A stretch of 64,000 nucleotides of DNA from contig DEKK01000016.1 in assembly GCA_002353815.1 (NCBI GenBank), positions 44,293-108,292 on the forward strand. Reading direction: 5' to 3'. Both the position numbers and the translations under genes were made by a program. The DNA is from Bifidobacteriaceae bacterium UBA2724 (GTDB lineage Bacteria; Actinomycetota; Actinomycetes; Actinomycetales; Bifidobacteriaceae). The first letter of the stretch is position 1; each line of letters opens with the position of its first letter. The notes beneath the pieces were generated by a model, which made no database searches, had not been told where the DNA came from, and saw only the letters and a list, made by a program, of their open reading frames with translations. This document shows, piece by piece, positions 19,278-27,795 of this stretch.

Positions 19278-21299
19278 TCAGTGCTTGGCCGTTCCGCCTT
19301 TGCGCTTGATGACGACGGTCAGCTCGGTCACATAGTTATAGACCTCGCGCTTCTCCGACATCTCGGACGAAATCTTGCGATAGGCGTGCATCACCGTCGA
19401 ATGGTCGCGTCCGCCGAAGATATCGCCGATGTCGACAAGCGACAGGTTCGTCATCTCTCGTGTCAGATACATTGCGATCTGGCGCGCGGTCGCGATGTTC
19501 TTCGTACGGCTCGTGCCCACCAGGTCGTCGAACGTGAGCTGGAAGTAGTTGGCGGTCGTCGTGATGATCTCCGTCGGCGTGATCTCCACCTTGTTGGTGA
19601 AGAAATCCTGCAGCGTCTGCTCCGCAAGGCTGCGTGTCAGGGGCTGTTTGCTCAGCGACGCCATGGCGTGCACGCGGGTCAGCGCTCCCTCGAGCTCACG
19701 GACATTGTCGGTGATCTGCTCGGCGATGAGGTTCAGCACGTCGCTGGGGACGGACATGCCGTTCGCCTGCGCCTTCATGCGCAGAATCGCGATGCGGGTT
19801 TCCAGATCCGGCGGCTGCACATCGACCGAAATGCCGGAATCGAAGCGCGAAATAAGGCGTTGCTCGAAGCCCTTGAGATCTTTCGGCGGCACATCCGAGG
19901 CTATGACGATCTGCTTGTTCGCCTGGTACAGCGTATTGAACGTATGGAAGAACTGACGCATCGTCTCTTCGCCGCGCATGAACTGAATGTCGTCGATGAG
20001 AAGGATGTCGACCTCGCGGTATCGCTTATTGAAATTCGCAACCATGGTGGGGTCGTTCGACGAATTTCGCACAGCTTCGATGAAGTCGTTCGTGAATTCC
20101 TCTGAATTTGCGTAACGGACTTTGAGATTCGGGTTCTCTCGAAGGGCTTCGTTGCCGATTGCGTTGAGCAAATGGGTCTTTCCCAGACCAGGACCACCGT
20201 AGATACACAGCGGGTTGAAGCTCTTGCCAGGTGCTTCGGCGACCGCCATGGCGATTGCGTCCGCGAAGTTGTTGGAATCGCCGGCGACGAAGGTGTCGAA
20301 GGTCGCCAAAGTGTTGAGATGCGTCTGTTCGTCGCGGTTGACCTGCTGTACTCCGTGCTGCGTCTGAGCGGCGCGGGGGCCTGCCGCGTACGATGGCTGA
20401 TTCTGCTGCGCAAATGCAGGCTGGGCCTGGGCCGGGTAATCAGGATTCTGGCGCACAGGCTGCCGCGCCGCCGATCCCGAAGTCATGGTGTTCGAAGCCA
20501 GAGCCTGCGAATTGGCGTAATTGGCGGCGAATTCGGCAGGGTTCATCGGCTTGGGCGTCGACGGGGCGACGTTGTGATAGGTGGGCGCCGCGCCTTGCTG
20601 CGGTGCATAGGAAGTCTGCGTCTCAGGCATGTACGCCTGCTGGGGCTGGTTGGTATACGCGGGGTCGCTTTGCAGCGGTCGCTGTGCGCTGGGAGGCGTG
20701 ACGGGCTGCCGCGCCAAGGGGGCCGTGGCGAAGGAATCCCCATACGCGGCGGATTGTTGTGTGCCCTGCGTCATCGGAGGATTGGACGGCATCGCGGAAG
20801 GTCCGGGAGCTGCGCTTCCCCGGCCGAATCCGACATTCGGAGCGCCGTTCTGTGCATCGAATCCCTGGCTCATTGCGTTGGGTTCCTGCTGGCGGTCCGG
20901 CCGTACAGGCGTCGGCTGCGGGGTGTTCGGGTGCGCCATGCCCGCATTCATGCGGGTGTTCTCCGTGGCCTGCACTGCGATGGTGAGCGCATCGTTGGAA
21001 TCCTCGATGTCCGGGGACTCGGGGGTGGGTTTCTCGGCACCGCCGGTGATCTTGATGACGTATGTCATATTGCGCCCGGATGCGATGCGCAGCGCGTCTT
21101 TCATTTCGCTGTCGACGCGGTTCTCGATGGTCAGGCGTGTCATTTCGTTCGGCACGTTGAGCACGATGATGTCGTCGAGGCATGCCATCGGGGTGATGTC
21201 GGTGATGCAGCCTTTGTAGCGTTCCGACAGAGATTTGTTGGCGAGAAGAAGGGTCCTGGCGTGTTCCCAGATGGTGGATGCATCGGCGGTCTGTGCCAT
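19278..21299 (-). CDS. dnaA: Chromosomal replication initiator DnaA
   Basis: A 673-residue initiator that binds DnaA boxes and melts the origin. Domain I occupies about residues 1-100. Domain II is a very long Pro/Gln/Ala-rich linker of about 200 residues. Domain III has Walker A GGPGLGKTHLLNAIGN and Walker B LLIDDIQF. Domain IV carries the DNA-binding signature GGRDHSTVMHAYRKI. The ATG at 21299 is chosen because AGGAAGGGG lies upstream; the frame is open to 21383. A perfect DnaA box at 21397 lies about 100 bp upstream, compatible with autoregulation. Confidence 0.97.
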   Translation of the reverse strand: MAQTADASTIWEHARTLLLANKSLSERYKGCITDITPMACLDDIIVLNVPNEMTRLTIENRVDSEMKDALRIASGRNMTYVIKITGGAEKPTPESPDIEDSNDALTIAVQATENTRMNAGMAHPNTPQPTPVRPDRQQEPNAMSQGFDAQNGAPNVGFGRGSAAPGPSAMPSNPPMTQGTQQSAAYGDSFATAPLARQPVTPPSAQRPLQSDPAYTNQPQQAYMPETQTSYAPQQGAAPTYHNVAPSTPKPMNPAEFAANYANSQALASNTMTSGSAARQPVRQNPDYPAQAQPAFAQQNQPSYAAGPRAAQTQHGVQQVNRDEQTHLNTLATFDTFVAGDSNNFADAIAMAVAEAPGKSFNPLCIYGGPGLGKTHLLNAIGNEALRENPNLKVRYANSEEFTNDFIEAVRNSSNDPTMVANFNKRYREVDILLIDDIQFMRGEETMRQFFHTFNTLYQANKQIVIASDVPPKDLKGFEQRLISRFDSGISVDVQPPDLETRIAILRMKAQANGMSVPSDVLNLIAEQITDNVRELEGALTRVHAMASLSKQPLTRSLAEQTLQDFFTNKVEITPTEIITTTANYFQLTFDDLVGTSRTKNIATARQIAMYLTREMTNLSLVDIGDIFGGRDHSTVMHAYRKISSEMSEKREVYNYVTELTVVIKRKGGTAKH

Positions 21300-21704
21300 G
21301 GTCACATCCCCTTCCTCTCCGTGAATTGTGATTTCTCTTGTGAATCTCCATGTGAGATTGGTAACAAAATGATAGTTATACACTCAGCCAATGAAGTTAT
21401 CCACAATGTCGCGTGTTGTGGTGCCTGAATTGTGAATAACATCAATGTTGTTTGTGGATAACTTTTTCGCGGGTTCCGCGCATTTGCAACCTTTTCGCGA
21501 TGAAACTACATCGTTGTCGTTTCATGGTGGGAATCTCAGAATGCGATATCGAGGCACTCTCAACATGTGAATGATTGTGTGGACATGTTGTTGACAAACG
21601 GCTTGGATTGACTAAATCCAGCCTTCAGAGTACTTTAGTAGAGCTTGACTCATGAGGAGCCGTACGCAAGTGTGGCTTAATACCGGGAGCATTGGAGCAT
21701 AACT
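21300..21704. other. dnaA-rpmH divergent region with DnaA boxes
   Basis: 405 bp between divergent dnaA and rpmH. DnaA boxes: TTATCCACA at 21397-21405 and TGTGGATAA at 21453-21461 (both perfect), TGTGAATAA at 21431-21439 (one mismatch) and a weak TTATACACT at 21376-21384. The region switches the coding strand. It may be a second origin element or the dnaA autoregulatory region. Confidence 0.75.
21608..21636 (+). promoter_or_regulatory. Probable rpmH promoter
   Basis: TTGACT at 21608-21613, a 17 bp spacer and TACTTT at 21631-21636, about 70 bp before the rpmH start. A second TTGACA occurs at 21591. Start point not provable from sequence. Confidence 0.45.
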
Positions 21705-21839
21705 ATGAAGAGGACATTCCAACCGAACAATCGTCGTCGTCACATGAAGCACGGTTTCCGCGTGCGCATGCGCACGCGTTCCGGCCGCGCGACCATCAAC
21801 CGTCGTCGCGCCAAGGGCCGCAAGACCCTGTCCGCATAA
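21705..21839 (+). CDS. rpmH: 50S ribosomal protein L34
   Basis: A 44-residue, very basic ribosomal protein: MKRTFQPNNRRRHMKHGF followed by FRVRMRTRSGR and an end in RRRAKGRKTLSA, essentially the L34 family consensus. A GGAG lies 11 nt upstream. First gene of the rightward origin-proximal operon, 18 nt before rnpA. The pair rpmH-rnpA next to dnaA is nearly universal in bacteria. Confidence 0.97.
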   Translation: MKRTFQPNNRRRHMKHGFRVRMRTRSGRATINRRRAKGRKTLSA

Positions 21840-21857
21840 GGCGGCCGTCGGCGACAA

Positions 21858-22316
21858 GTGGAGAGACTGAAAAGTCACCGCGAATTCGTCAACGTTCTTA
21901 AGCAGCGCACCAAAGTCACCAGTCGTGACCTGGTTGTGCATTTTCGCATACGCACTGAAATTTCGATACCTGCGGATGCTACGCAACCGATCCGACTGGG
22001 GCTTGCTGTATCCAAAAATGTCGGACATGCGGTGACGCGCAATCTGATCAAACGTCGTTTTCGCGTTCTTGCTCGCACACATGAAGCTTCGCTTCCTGCT
22101 GGGTGCGATATCGTTTTGCGCGCCAAGCCATCGGCGGCGCGGGCATCCTTCCAATCCCTGGATGCGCAGGTCGACAAGCTTTTTCGAAAAATCTCCGTTC
22201 AGGCATCGCAGCCCACGGCACCGCATCGTGCCGCAGCGGGCTCAACGCCCGGCACGGGCGTGGTCGGTGATTCCCCTTCCGGACTCCATATGGCCGATTC
22301 AGCGGTGAATGGATGA
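21858..22316 (+). CDS. rnpA: Ribonuclease P protein component
   Basis: 152 residues, starting at a GTG. The protein subunit of RNase P, which matures tRNA 5' ends with the RNA subunit. The RNR signature region reads GHAVTRNLIKRRFR at about residues 56-69, and VVHFRIRTE / LAVSKNVG match the central beta sheet. The last 30-35 residues (Ala/Pro/Gly-rich) go beyond the usual 115-120 residue length and look unstructured. The stop codon lies inside the yidD start region, so translation is likely coupled. Confidence 0.93.
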   Translation: MERLKSHREFVNVLKQRTKVTSRDLVVHFRIRTEISIPADATQPIRLGLAVSKNVGHAVTRNLIKRRFRVLARTHEASLPAGCDIVLRAKPSAARASFQSLDAQVDKLFRKISVQASQPTAPHRAAAGSTPGTGVVGDSPSGLHMADSAVNG

Positions 22317-22719
22317 AATCACTATGGTGCGCGGGGCGAAGCAACAACAGCGGGAAACGATGGCAATCAAAGCCATTCGCTGGTATCAGCGTGTCATTTC
22401 TCCGTGTTTTCCGCCGCGGTGCAAATACTACCCCACGTGTTCTCAGTACACCCTGATCGCCATCAAGAGATTCGGAACCGTCCGTGGCTGCTTGCTGGCG
22501 TTCATGAGGCTCATGCGTTGTCAGCCGTGGAGCCGAGGCGGAATAGACGATGTTCCGCAGCATTTTTCACTTTTCTATAGACTTTCTTGGTCAAAGGCAC
22601 ATGAAGAACCGACCGTGATGCCTGTCATCGCGACATCCGAATACTTCGCGCAGCATGACACGTCCATGCGGCGGAATGCATGTGAAAATCCCGAAACAAA
22701 GATGAAGGAGACCGCCTGA
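22309..22719 (+). CDS. yidD: Membrane protein insertion efficiency factor YidD
   Basis: 136 residues. The conserved core is IKAIRWYQRVISPCFPPRCKYYPTCSQY with the family cysteines, then RGCLLAFMRLMRCQPWSRGGIDDVP. YidD assists YidC-dependent insertion at the inner membrane. The ATG at 22309 overlaps rnpA by 8 nt; a later ATG at 22360 would give the usual short N-terminus and is a fair alternative. The C-terminal 45 residues after DDVP are longer than typical. The stop overlaps the yidC ATG (TGATG). Confidence 0.92.
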   Translation: MDEITMVRGAKQQQRETMAIKAIRWYQRVISPCFPPRCKYYPTCSQYTLIAIKRFGTVRGCLLAFMRLMRCQPWSRGGIDDVPQHFSLFYRLSWSKAHEEPTVMPVIATSEYFAQHDTSMRRNACENPETKMKETA

Positions 22720-23714
22720 TGACATTGGATTCCGGCTTTTGGGGATGGTTTTACCGACTCCTCTATCCTCTCGAATGGTTGATGACCTATATTCTGAGCA
22801 TTCTGCACAAGGTGTTCGTCTTCCTGGGAATGCAGGACGGACCGGGGATCGCGTGGGTCATGTCCATCATCTTCTTGGTGGTCTTCGTGCGTCTGTGCAT
22901 CCTGCCGCTGTTCATCAAGCAGATGAAATCGGCGCGCAGGCTGCAGGCGATCCAGCCGGAGCTGCAGAAGATCCAGAAGAAGTACCAGGGCAGAGACGAT
23001 CCGATGAGCCGCGAGGCCATGAGCCGCGAGACCATGAAGCTGTATCGCCAGAATGACGCCAACCCCATGAGCTCGTGCCTGCCGGCGCTTATCCAGTCGC
23101 CTATCTTCATGACCATGTTCTACGTGCTGTCGTCGGTGCGCAATATCGCCGATGGACAGAAGGAAGGATATGGCGCCTTTACCCGGCAGGTGGCGTCCGA
23201 CATTGATAACACGCCTGTTTTCAACATCCGCCTGAGCTCCATGTTCAACAGCGTGGACGCCTCCGGCAAAGTGACCATCGGCATTTTCATCGCGCTGATG
23301 TGCTTCACCATGTTCTATTCGCAGTTCCACAACATCCGGCGCAATACCCCCAAGACCGCGCAGTCCGGCCAGGTCTATCGTTCGCAGATGATGATGGCGC
23401 TCATCTTCCCGTTCATGTACATCTTCTCCGGCCTCGCGTTCCCGTTCGCCGTGCTGATTTACTGGCTCACCAACAACGTGTGGACGCTTTGCCAGACCTT
23501 CTGGCAGGTGCGCACCATGCCGACGCCTGGTTCGCCGGCCGCGGAAGACAAAGAGAAGCGCGACTACAAGCGTGAGCAGGCCCGCCGTAAGCGCGAGGGT
23601 CTTCCGACCATCGAGGAAGAGGAGCTGTCTGAGGCCAAGAAGGCCGCCGAGGAGCGCAAGAACCAGCCGCAGCGGTATCAGCCATCTCGCAAGAACCGCA
23701 AAAAGAAGAAGTGA
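22719..23714 (+). CDS. yidC: Membrane protein insertase YidC
   Basis: 331 residues. The conserved YidC/Oxa1/Alb3 domain runs from about residue 35 to 260: GIAWVMSIIFLVVFVRLCILPLF with the hydrophilic-groove Arg in TM1, a charged coiled-coil loop (SARRLQAIQPELQKIQKKYQ), CLPALIQSPIFMTMFYVL, and FPFAVLIYWLTNNVWTLCQ. No long periplasmic domain, as usual in Gram-positives. The very basic C-terminal tail (about 70 residues, ending SRKNRKKKK) should contact ribosomes. AAGGAG precedes the ATG. It forms an operon with rnpA and yidD. Confidence 0.96.
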   Translation: MTLDSGFWGWFYRLLYPLEWLMTYILSILHKVFVFLGMQDGPGIAWVMSIIFLVVFVRLCILPLFIKQMKSARRLQAIQPELQKIQKKYQGRDDPMSREAMSRETMKLYRQNDANPMSSCLPALIQSPIFMTMFYVLSSVRNIADGQKEGYGAFTRQVASDIDNTPVFNIRLSSMFNSVDASGKVTIGIFIALMCFTMFYSQFHNIRRNTPKTAQSGQVYRSQMMMALIFPFMYIFSGLAFPFAVLIYWLTNNVWTLCQTFWQVRTMPTPGSPAAEDKEKRDYKREQARRKREGLPTIEEEELSEAKKAAEERKNQPQRYQPSRKNRKKKK

Positions 23715-24024
23715 CCGCGGGGAATGATTCGCCGGGTTGGGCCGGTGATTGAATTACCTGGTGGCCCAATGAACCGCGACGAATCTGATGAGCTGCACCA
23801 TGACAGTTGCCTTCATCGACTGGCATGGTGCAGTTTGTTGAATGCACTATCTCTCGTGAGCGCTGTCCTCTGTCTGGTGCCCTCATTGGGCTGGATGACG
23901 GATGGACTGGGCCGGCGGATTGCATCGGTCGGCGAATGGCATGGTTGCTGCATGATGTAAGGTTCGCGCTTTTCCGTACCATCAAGTAGAATTTTCTTCT
24001 ACATGTGTAAGTAAGGAGACGTTT
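23715..24024. other. yidC-jag intergenic region with hairpins
   Basis: 310 bp with no convincing gene. A hairpin CTGCACCATG / CATGGTGCAG spans 23793-23833, with further pairing inside the loop and TTTGTTG after it, so it may be a weak terminator of the rnpA-yidC operon. An inverted TTGGGCC/GGCCCAA pair lies at about 23736-23769. A small hairpin GTAGAA/TTCTAC at 23986-24002 sits just before the jag ribosome site. Confidence 0.5.
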
Positions 24025-24594
24025 ATGTCCGAAGATGATGAGGAGCGCACCGACGATCAGCTCAATGAAGAAGCTGACATCGCCGCTGATTATCTCGAAG
24101 GTCTGCTCGATATCGTTGATTATGAAGGCGATATCGAAATGGGCATCCGCAATGGACGTCCGGTCGTGCAGATCGTGGCTGACGATGACACCGACATCAA
24201 GCATCTCATTGGGCATGATGGCGAGGTTGTTAATGCCCTGCAGCAGCTCACGCGTCTTGCCGTGCAGCAGCGTACGGGCGAACGTTCTCGTCTGATTCTT
24301 GATGTTGATGGTTATCTGACCAAGAAGCGCAAGCATATCCGCGAGGAAGTCCTCGATGCCATCGACGAGGTGCGCGAGACCGGTGAGGCCGTGAGCCTTG
24401 ATCCGATGAATTCTTTCGAGCGCAAGATTGTCCATGACATCGTGCGTGAGGAAGGTCTTCGCTCGCGTTCTCATGGTAGTGAACCCGATCGATACGTCAC
24501 AATCTACCTTCGCCAGTCTGCTGATGACGATGAGATCGATGATGACGCCGACATCTCCGACGAGGAGTACGGCGTCCGGGACGATCAGGAGTAA
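24025..24594 (+). CDS. jag: KH/R3H RNA-binding protein Jag (KhpB)
   Basis: 189 residues. An acidic N-terminus, a KH-type domain (IGHDGEVVNALQQLTRLAVQQ at about residues 65-85) and an R3H domain (LDPMNSFERKIVHDIV...DRYVTIYL at about 115-165), then an acidic tail. Jag/KhpB proteins bind RNA and affect cell division and envelope growth, and the gene lies next to yidC in most Gram-positives. The N-terminal Jag_N domain of firmicutes is missing, as in Actinobacteria. TAAGGAG precedes the ATG. Confidence 0.93.
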   Translation: MSEDDEERTDDQLNEEADIAADYLEGLLDIVDYEGDIEMGIRNGRPVVQIVADDDTDIKHLIGHDGEVVNALQQLTRLAVQQRTGERSRLILDVDGYLTKKRKHIREEVLDAIDEVRETGEAVSLDPMNSFERKIVHDIVREEGLRSRSHGSEPDRYVTIYLRQSADDDEIDDDADISDEEYGVRDDQE

Positions 24595-25116
24595 TACCGG
24601 TTTGTCTGAACGGGGGAGTGATTCCTCTTTCGGCAATTCTCGGCAACGATTTTCGTTCGGTGGCCATCCCGTGTAATTGCGGGGTGGCCACTGTGTATTG
24701 ATGCGGTGTTCAAGCGGTGACATCTGCTGGTTGATGCCTGCCGGTTCTTTGCCGTGCGATGGATTGAGAGTGACCGAGGTGGCAGTGACAGGGGGATGTG
24801 ACCCAGGTTGATATTGGGGGTGATATTGGGGGTGATATTGTGGTCGCGTCTTCTTGGTTATTTCGATGAGGCATCCCATGCTGCGTGTTCTGTATGACGG
24901 TTGTTTTGTATAACTCGTGATTCAGCGTTCGATGATCTGGACCGTCCAGTGCATTCCCGGGATCGGTAGGTGGCGCGGGGGATTGAAACACCGCGGGGAT
25001 TAAAAAGCAGCGAAATTTCAACGTTTTTCATATATGGCGTGTATGAGAATGACAGTGATTGAGGCTAAATGTTACAAGAAGTTTACAAAAACTTGGTGCG
25101 ACTCGCCCGGTTTGCG

Positions 25117-25147
25117 TTGGACAGGGGGAGTGAGCTGCGTTTATAGT
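25117..25147 (+). promoter_or_regulatory. Promoter-like sequence before the rsmG leader
   Basis: TTGGAC at 25117-25122 and TATAGT at 25142-25147 with a 19 bp spacer, longer than ideal. Predicted start at about 25154, directly before the first hairpin of the leader. Confidence 0.4.
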
Positions 25148-25153
25148 ATTCAT

Positions 25154-25245
25154 GGATAAGGAATTTTCCCATTTCTTATCTGCACCCTTCCGGGTGAGTA
25201 ATTGTGATTTCTCGGGGGTTGTGCCTTTACGGCACAACCCTTTAA
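25154..25245 (+). ncRNA. Candidate leader or small RNA with three hairpins before rsmG
   Basis: Three adjacent stems follow the promoter-like sequence. GATAAGGAA/TTTCTTATC is at 25155-25180 (one G-U pair), CACCC/GGGTG with loop TTCC at 25183-25196, and GGGTTGTGCC/GGCACAACCC at 25216-25240 followed by TTT. The last looks like an intrinsic terminator 75 nt before the rsmG start. The product would be about 92 nt: either an attenuator leader of rsmG or a free small RNA. No known family recognised. Confidence 0.45.
25216..25243 (+). terminator. Terminator-like hairpin upstream of rsmG
   Basis: A 10-bp perfect stem GGGTTGTGCC/GGCACAACCC with loop TTTAC, followed by TTTAAT. The U tract is short, so termination may be partial. 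Confidence 0.55.
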
Positions 25246-25320
25246 TCGTTTCTAGGGGTCCTTTCATCATCGCCCTGAGATGTGCGTTTGCTGATGAAAC
25301 CAAGGGTAGGAAAGATTCGC

Positions 25321-25983
25321 ATGGATGAATTGAATTGTTCTCCGCTTCTTGTGCAGGTTCTCGGAGAAGCACTCGCGCCGTTGCAGATTTTTTATGACAA
25401 ATTGAGTGCGGAAGGGGAACCCCGAGGAATTATCGGCCCGCGGGACGTGGACATTATCTGGGAACGTCATATTCTCAATTGCGCGGCGATCGTTCCGTTT
25501 ATCAAAACCGCCTTGGGTGAGGAACGGCTGTCCGGCAAGAAGAAAGGATCCATCGCCGATATTGGCTCCGGTGGCGGTTTCCCGGGGATCGTCATCGCTG
25601 CAATGGTTCCGCAGATTCCGATTACTTTGATTGAGCCGATGGATCGTCGCGTCGAATGGTTGCATGAGTGTGTCGATGACATGCATCTGCACAATGTCAC
25701 TATCCTGCGGAAGCGGGCAGAAGAAGTTCCTCCTAAACCGGGTTTTGATGTCGTTACCTGCAGAGCTGTCGCGCCGATGACCAAACTCTCGGGGTGGACG
25801 CTGCCTCTGGTACGTCCCCATGGTCACCTCATCGCGTTGAAGGGGCGGTCGGCTCAGGCTGAGATTGACAAAGCGGCGAAAGAGATTCGCAAGCATGGTG
25901 GTCTGAATCCCCGTGTTTGCGAAGCGCCGGTGGCACCCGGTTTTGAGCCCACGCATGTTGTCATCGTTGATAAGAAGGGCTGA
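25321..25983 (+). CDS. rsmG: 16S rRNA (guanine-527-N7)-methyltransferase RsmG
   Basis: 220 residues from the ATG at 25321, which has TAGGAAAG upstream; in-frame ATGs at 25282 and 25294 lack ribosome sites. The SAM-binding motif I reads IADIGSGGGFPGIVIA at about residues 75-90, ITLIEPMDRRVEWL is the acidic loop, and DVVTCRAVAPM is the GidB signature. It methylates G527 of 16S rRNA; loss usually gives low-level streptomycin resistance. In most Actinobacteria it sits directly before parA, but here 2.6 kb intervene. Confidence 0.95.
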   Translation: MDELNCSPLLVQVLGEALAPLQIFYDKLSAEGEPRGIIGPRDVDIIWERHILNCAAIVPFIKTALGEERLSGKKKGSIADIGSGGGFPGIVIAAMVPQIPITLIEPMDRRVEWLHECVDDMHLHNVTILRKRAEEVPPKPGFDVVTCRAVAPMTKLSGWTLPLVRPHGHLIALKGRSAQAEIDKAAKEIRKHGGLNPRVCEAPVAPGFEPTHVVIVDKKG

Positions 25984-26316
25984 GCCTGGCTGCGGAGAGA
26001 TGACCCTACGAAGTTGAGTCCAGCTGTGGCGCGATGGCAAGGATAACAAGAGCTGAGTCTGGTCGTGGCCCTGGCGAATCTCGAAAGAGCTGAGCGTGAC
26101 TGCTCCGCGATGTGTGTTGCCTGTTGATTTTGAGGGTGCTGATATAGCGACGGTGCTGATGATATCGATAACGCTGCGGCCTGAAACTGCCGATGTCTTA
26201 CCGTGTTGATGGCATGGCTCGACGTCTTGTGCGATGTCTGATCTGCCGAGAAATCTTTGGGATAGTGAACTTGATTCTGCTTTGTAGAGGCTTGCTGAAG
26301 CAATTTTGTGCCACAA

Positions 26317-26352
26317 AGCACTCGAGCTTGGCGTAAACCAAGCTCGAGTGCT
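26317..26352. repeat. Perfect 15-bp inverted repeat
   Basis: AGCACTCGAGCTTGG at 26317-26331 and its exact complement at 26338-26352 with loop CGTAAA. Read leftward it is followed by TTTGTGG, a poor terminator tail; read rightward by an A-rich stretch. It may be a back-up terminator of the neighbouring RNA or a protein-binding palindrome. Confidence 0.6.
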
Positions 26353-26364
26353 GAGATGAAGAAG

Positions 26365-26411
26365 AAAAAAGGGATTGAAAGTTTCCTTTCAAGTCGATTT
26401 TCATCGACCCC
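26365..26411 (-). ncRNA. Predicted compact three-way-junction RNA with two GAAA tetraloops
   Basis: Read leftward, the sequence folds as GGG, stem GTCGAT-GAAA-ATCGAC, stem TTGAAAG-GAAA-CTTTCAA, then a closing CCC and TTTTTT. Both stems are perfect, both loops are GNRA tetraloops, and the two hairpins abut exactly. An extended -10 (TGCTATATT, hexamer at 26416-26421) and TAAACA 16 bp further upstream place the start at the first G, about 26410. The whole transcript would be about 46 nt, ending at its own U tract. No known RNA family recognised. Confidence 0.5.
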
Positions 26412-27558
26412 TACAAATATAGCACAAGTTTTCTCGATGTTTACCTTTTGTTTAGTGTTGTTCTTGATTCATGGACCTGCTGTGTTATCTCGATACTCGG
26501 ACTGTGCTCTCTTTTTCTTTGGTGTTTTGTCTGGCTGCACTGATGTCGGTATGGCAGGTAGCAACGGGACACAATGCGACTTGGTATTGCAGGGCACCTT
26601 AATGCCATGTGAAGATAACATCACCATGGTGGACTACAACTCTTGTCGGTGTGAATCGTTCGGCAGCTGAAGTGAGATAAGTGCTGATTTTTGCTGGTGA
26701 GATTATATGGGGCCGCACGCTGTGATATGTGATGGGGTACGGATTAGTCGGTCCAGCTTTTCCAAATCCGATGGTTCGCCGGGGTGTCATATCTGTGCCA
26801 GGTTTTTCATTGTTGCGGATTCCTGTTGGTGTAAAACCGTGACGCTGCACTGTTCTATATGTGCATGTGGTGCGAGTGGGGTGGTCCAGGCGTTAATGAT
26901 GTGGCGGTTTCGCTTGATGGGTTCTGGATCCGCGCCCGATGGATGCTTGTGAATCCGAATTGCTGCAATGTTCTGAGTCCGGGCCGTGCGATGTGTGCAT
27001 GTGGCATGACGTTGGGTGGTCTCAGCGCTTTGAGCCTGCCGGTTTCGGTGTGACGATCTGGAGCGGGCGGACATGCGTGGCACGGACTTGGTCTCAGCGC
27101 TTTGAGCGTGTCGATTTCACTGTGGCAGATATCCAGTCTGCACAAGAACTTGAAATGATTCGCGGGTTCTCGACGGCTCCATGCTGTGATGCTGTTTGTA
27201 TGAGATTTCTGGCGTTGACATGGAATAGCCGAGGTGTCCGCGCGGGGATGTGTATCTAATCTATGCCCGTCTTTGATGAACTTTGTCGATTTTTGGTGGC
27301 GTGAAAATGTGTGTTATGTATGTGCAACGCGATACACGGGGCTGTCTCGGTGATCATGGATACGTCGGTTTCGATGGGGGATTCAAGTCTGTACCAGGTT
27401 TCAATCCTGTCGCGCAGTTCTTGGACCTGATGCGACGCTAGGGTACCTTCTTGGAGGTCTGGTCTCCTGGCTCTCTGTTACCTTAGCCTTTCACCATCTT
27501 GTGCTTTTTCAATGCGCGCAATCGAGTGATTTCTTCCGCATTCCTTTCAGATATACCT

Positions 27559-27574
27559 GTTTCACGTGAAACAT
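27559..27574. promoter_or_regulatory. parS: parS site 1
   Basis: Exact palindrome TGTTTCACGTGAAACA, the canonical ParB-binding centromere sequence, in the rsmG-parA gap. Confidence 0.95.
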
Positions 27575-27775
27575 GGGGGTGATCCCGTGGTTGAATCCTC
27601 ATGGCAATTGCTGACTTGAGTGTGAAAGACGATTGCAGGTCTGGATGTGAGGTTTCATCGTTGCGTGGATTGTGGTGTTTTGCCCATTATTGGTATAGGG
27701 GAGTGTGTGCTGATCCGTGGAATTGGACTATCGGAGGCTCTCAGCGTCGACTTCTTGACAATGACGCACTAGCAA

Positions 27776-27784
27776 TGTGGATAA
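27776..27784 (-). promoter_or_regulatory. Perfect DnaA box outside the origin cluster
   Basis: TGTGGATAA, 12 bp before a parS site and about 6.5 kb from dnaA. A DnaA-titration or coupling role is possible, but a single 9-mer can occur by chance. Confidence 0.5.
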
Positions 27785-27795
27785 TCGCGACCTGA

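Larger units (their letters stand above)
24595..25320. other. jag-rsmG intergenic region
   Basis: About 725 bp without a protein gene I can support. A short tandem repeat of the 12-mer GATATTGGGGGT occurs at 24810-24842. The right half holds a promoter-like sequence and three successive hairpins, annotated separately. The rest shows nothing recognisable. Confidence 0.5.

Noticed and set aside
24810..24842. Short tandem repeat of GATATTGGGGGT, CRISPR considered
   Set aside because: Under three copies of a 12-mer without spacers; not a CRISPR array. No CRISPR was seen anywhere in the window.
26308..26670. 120-codon frame in the rsmG-parA gap
   Set aside because: Starts inside a 15-bp hairpin, no ribosome site, low-quality composition, no family.
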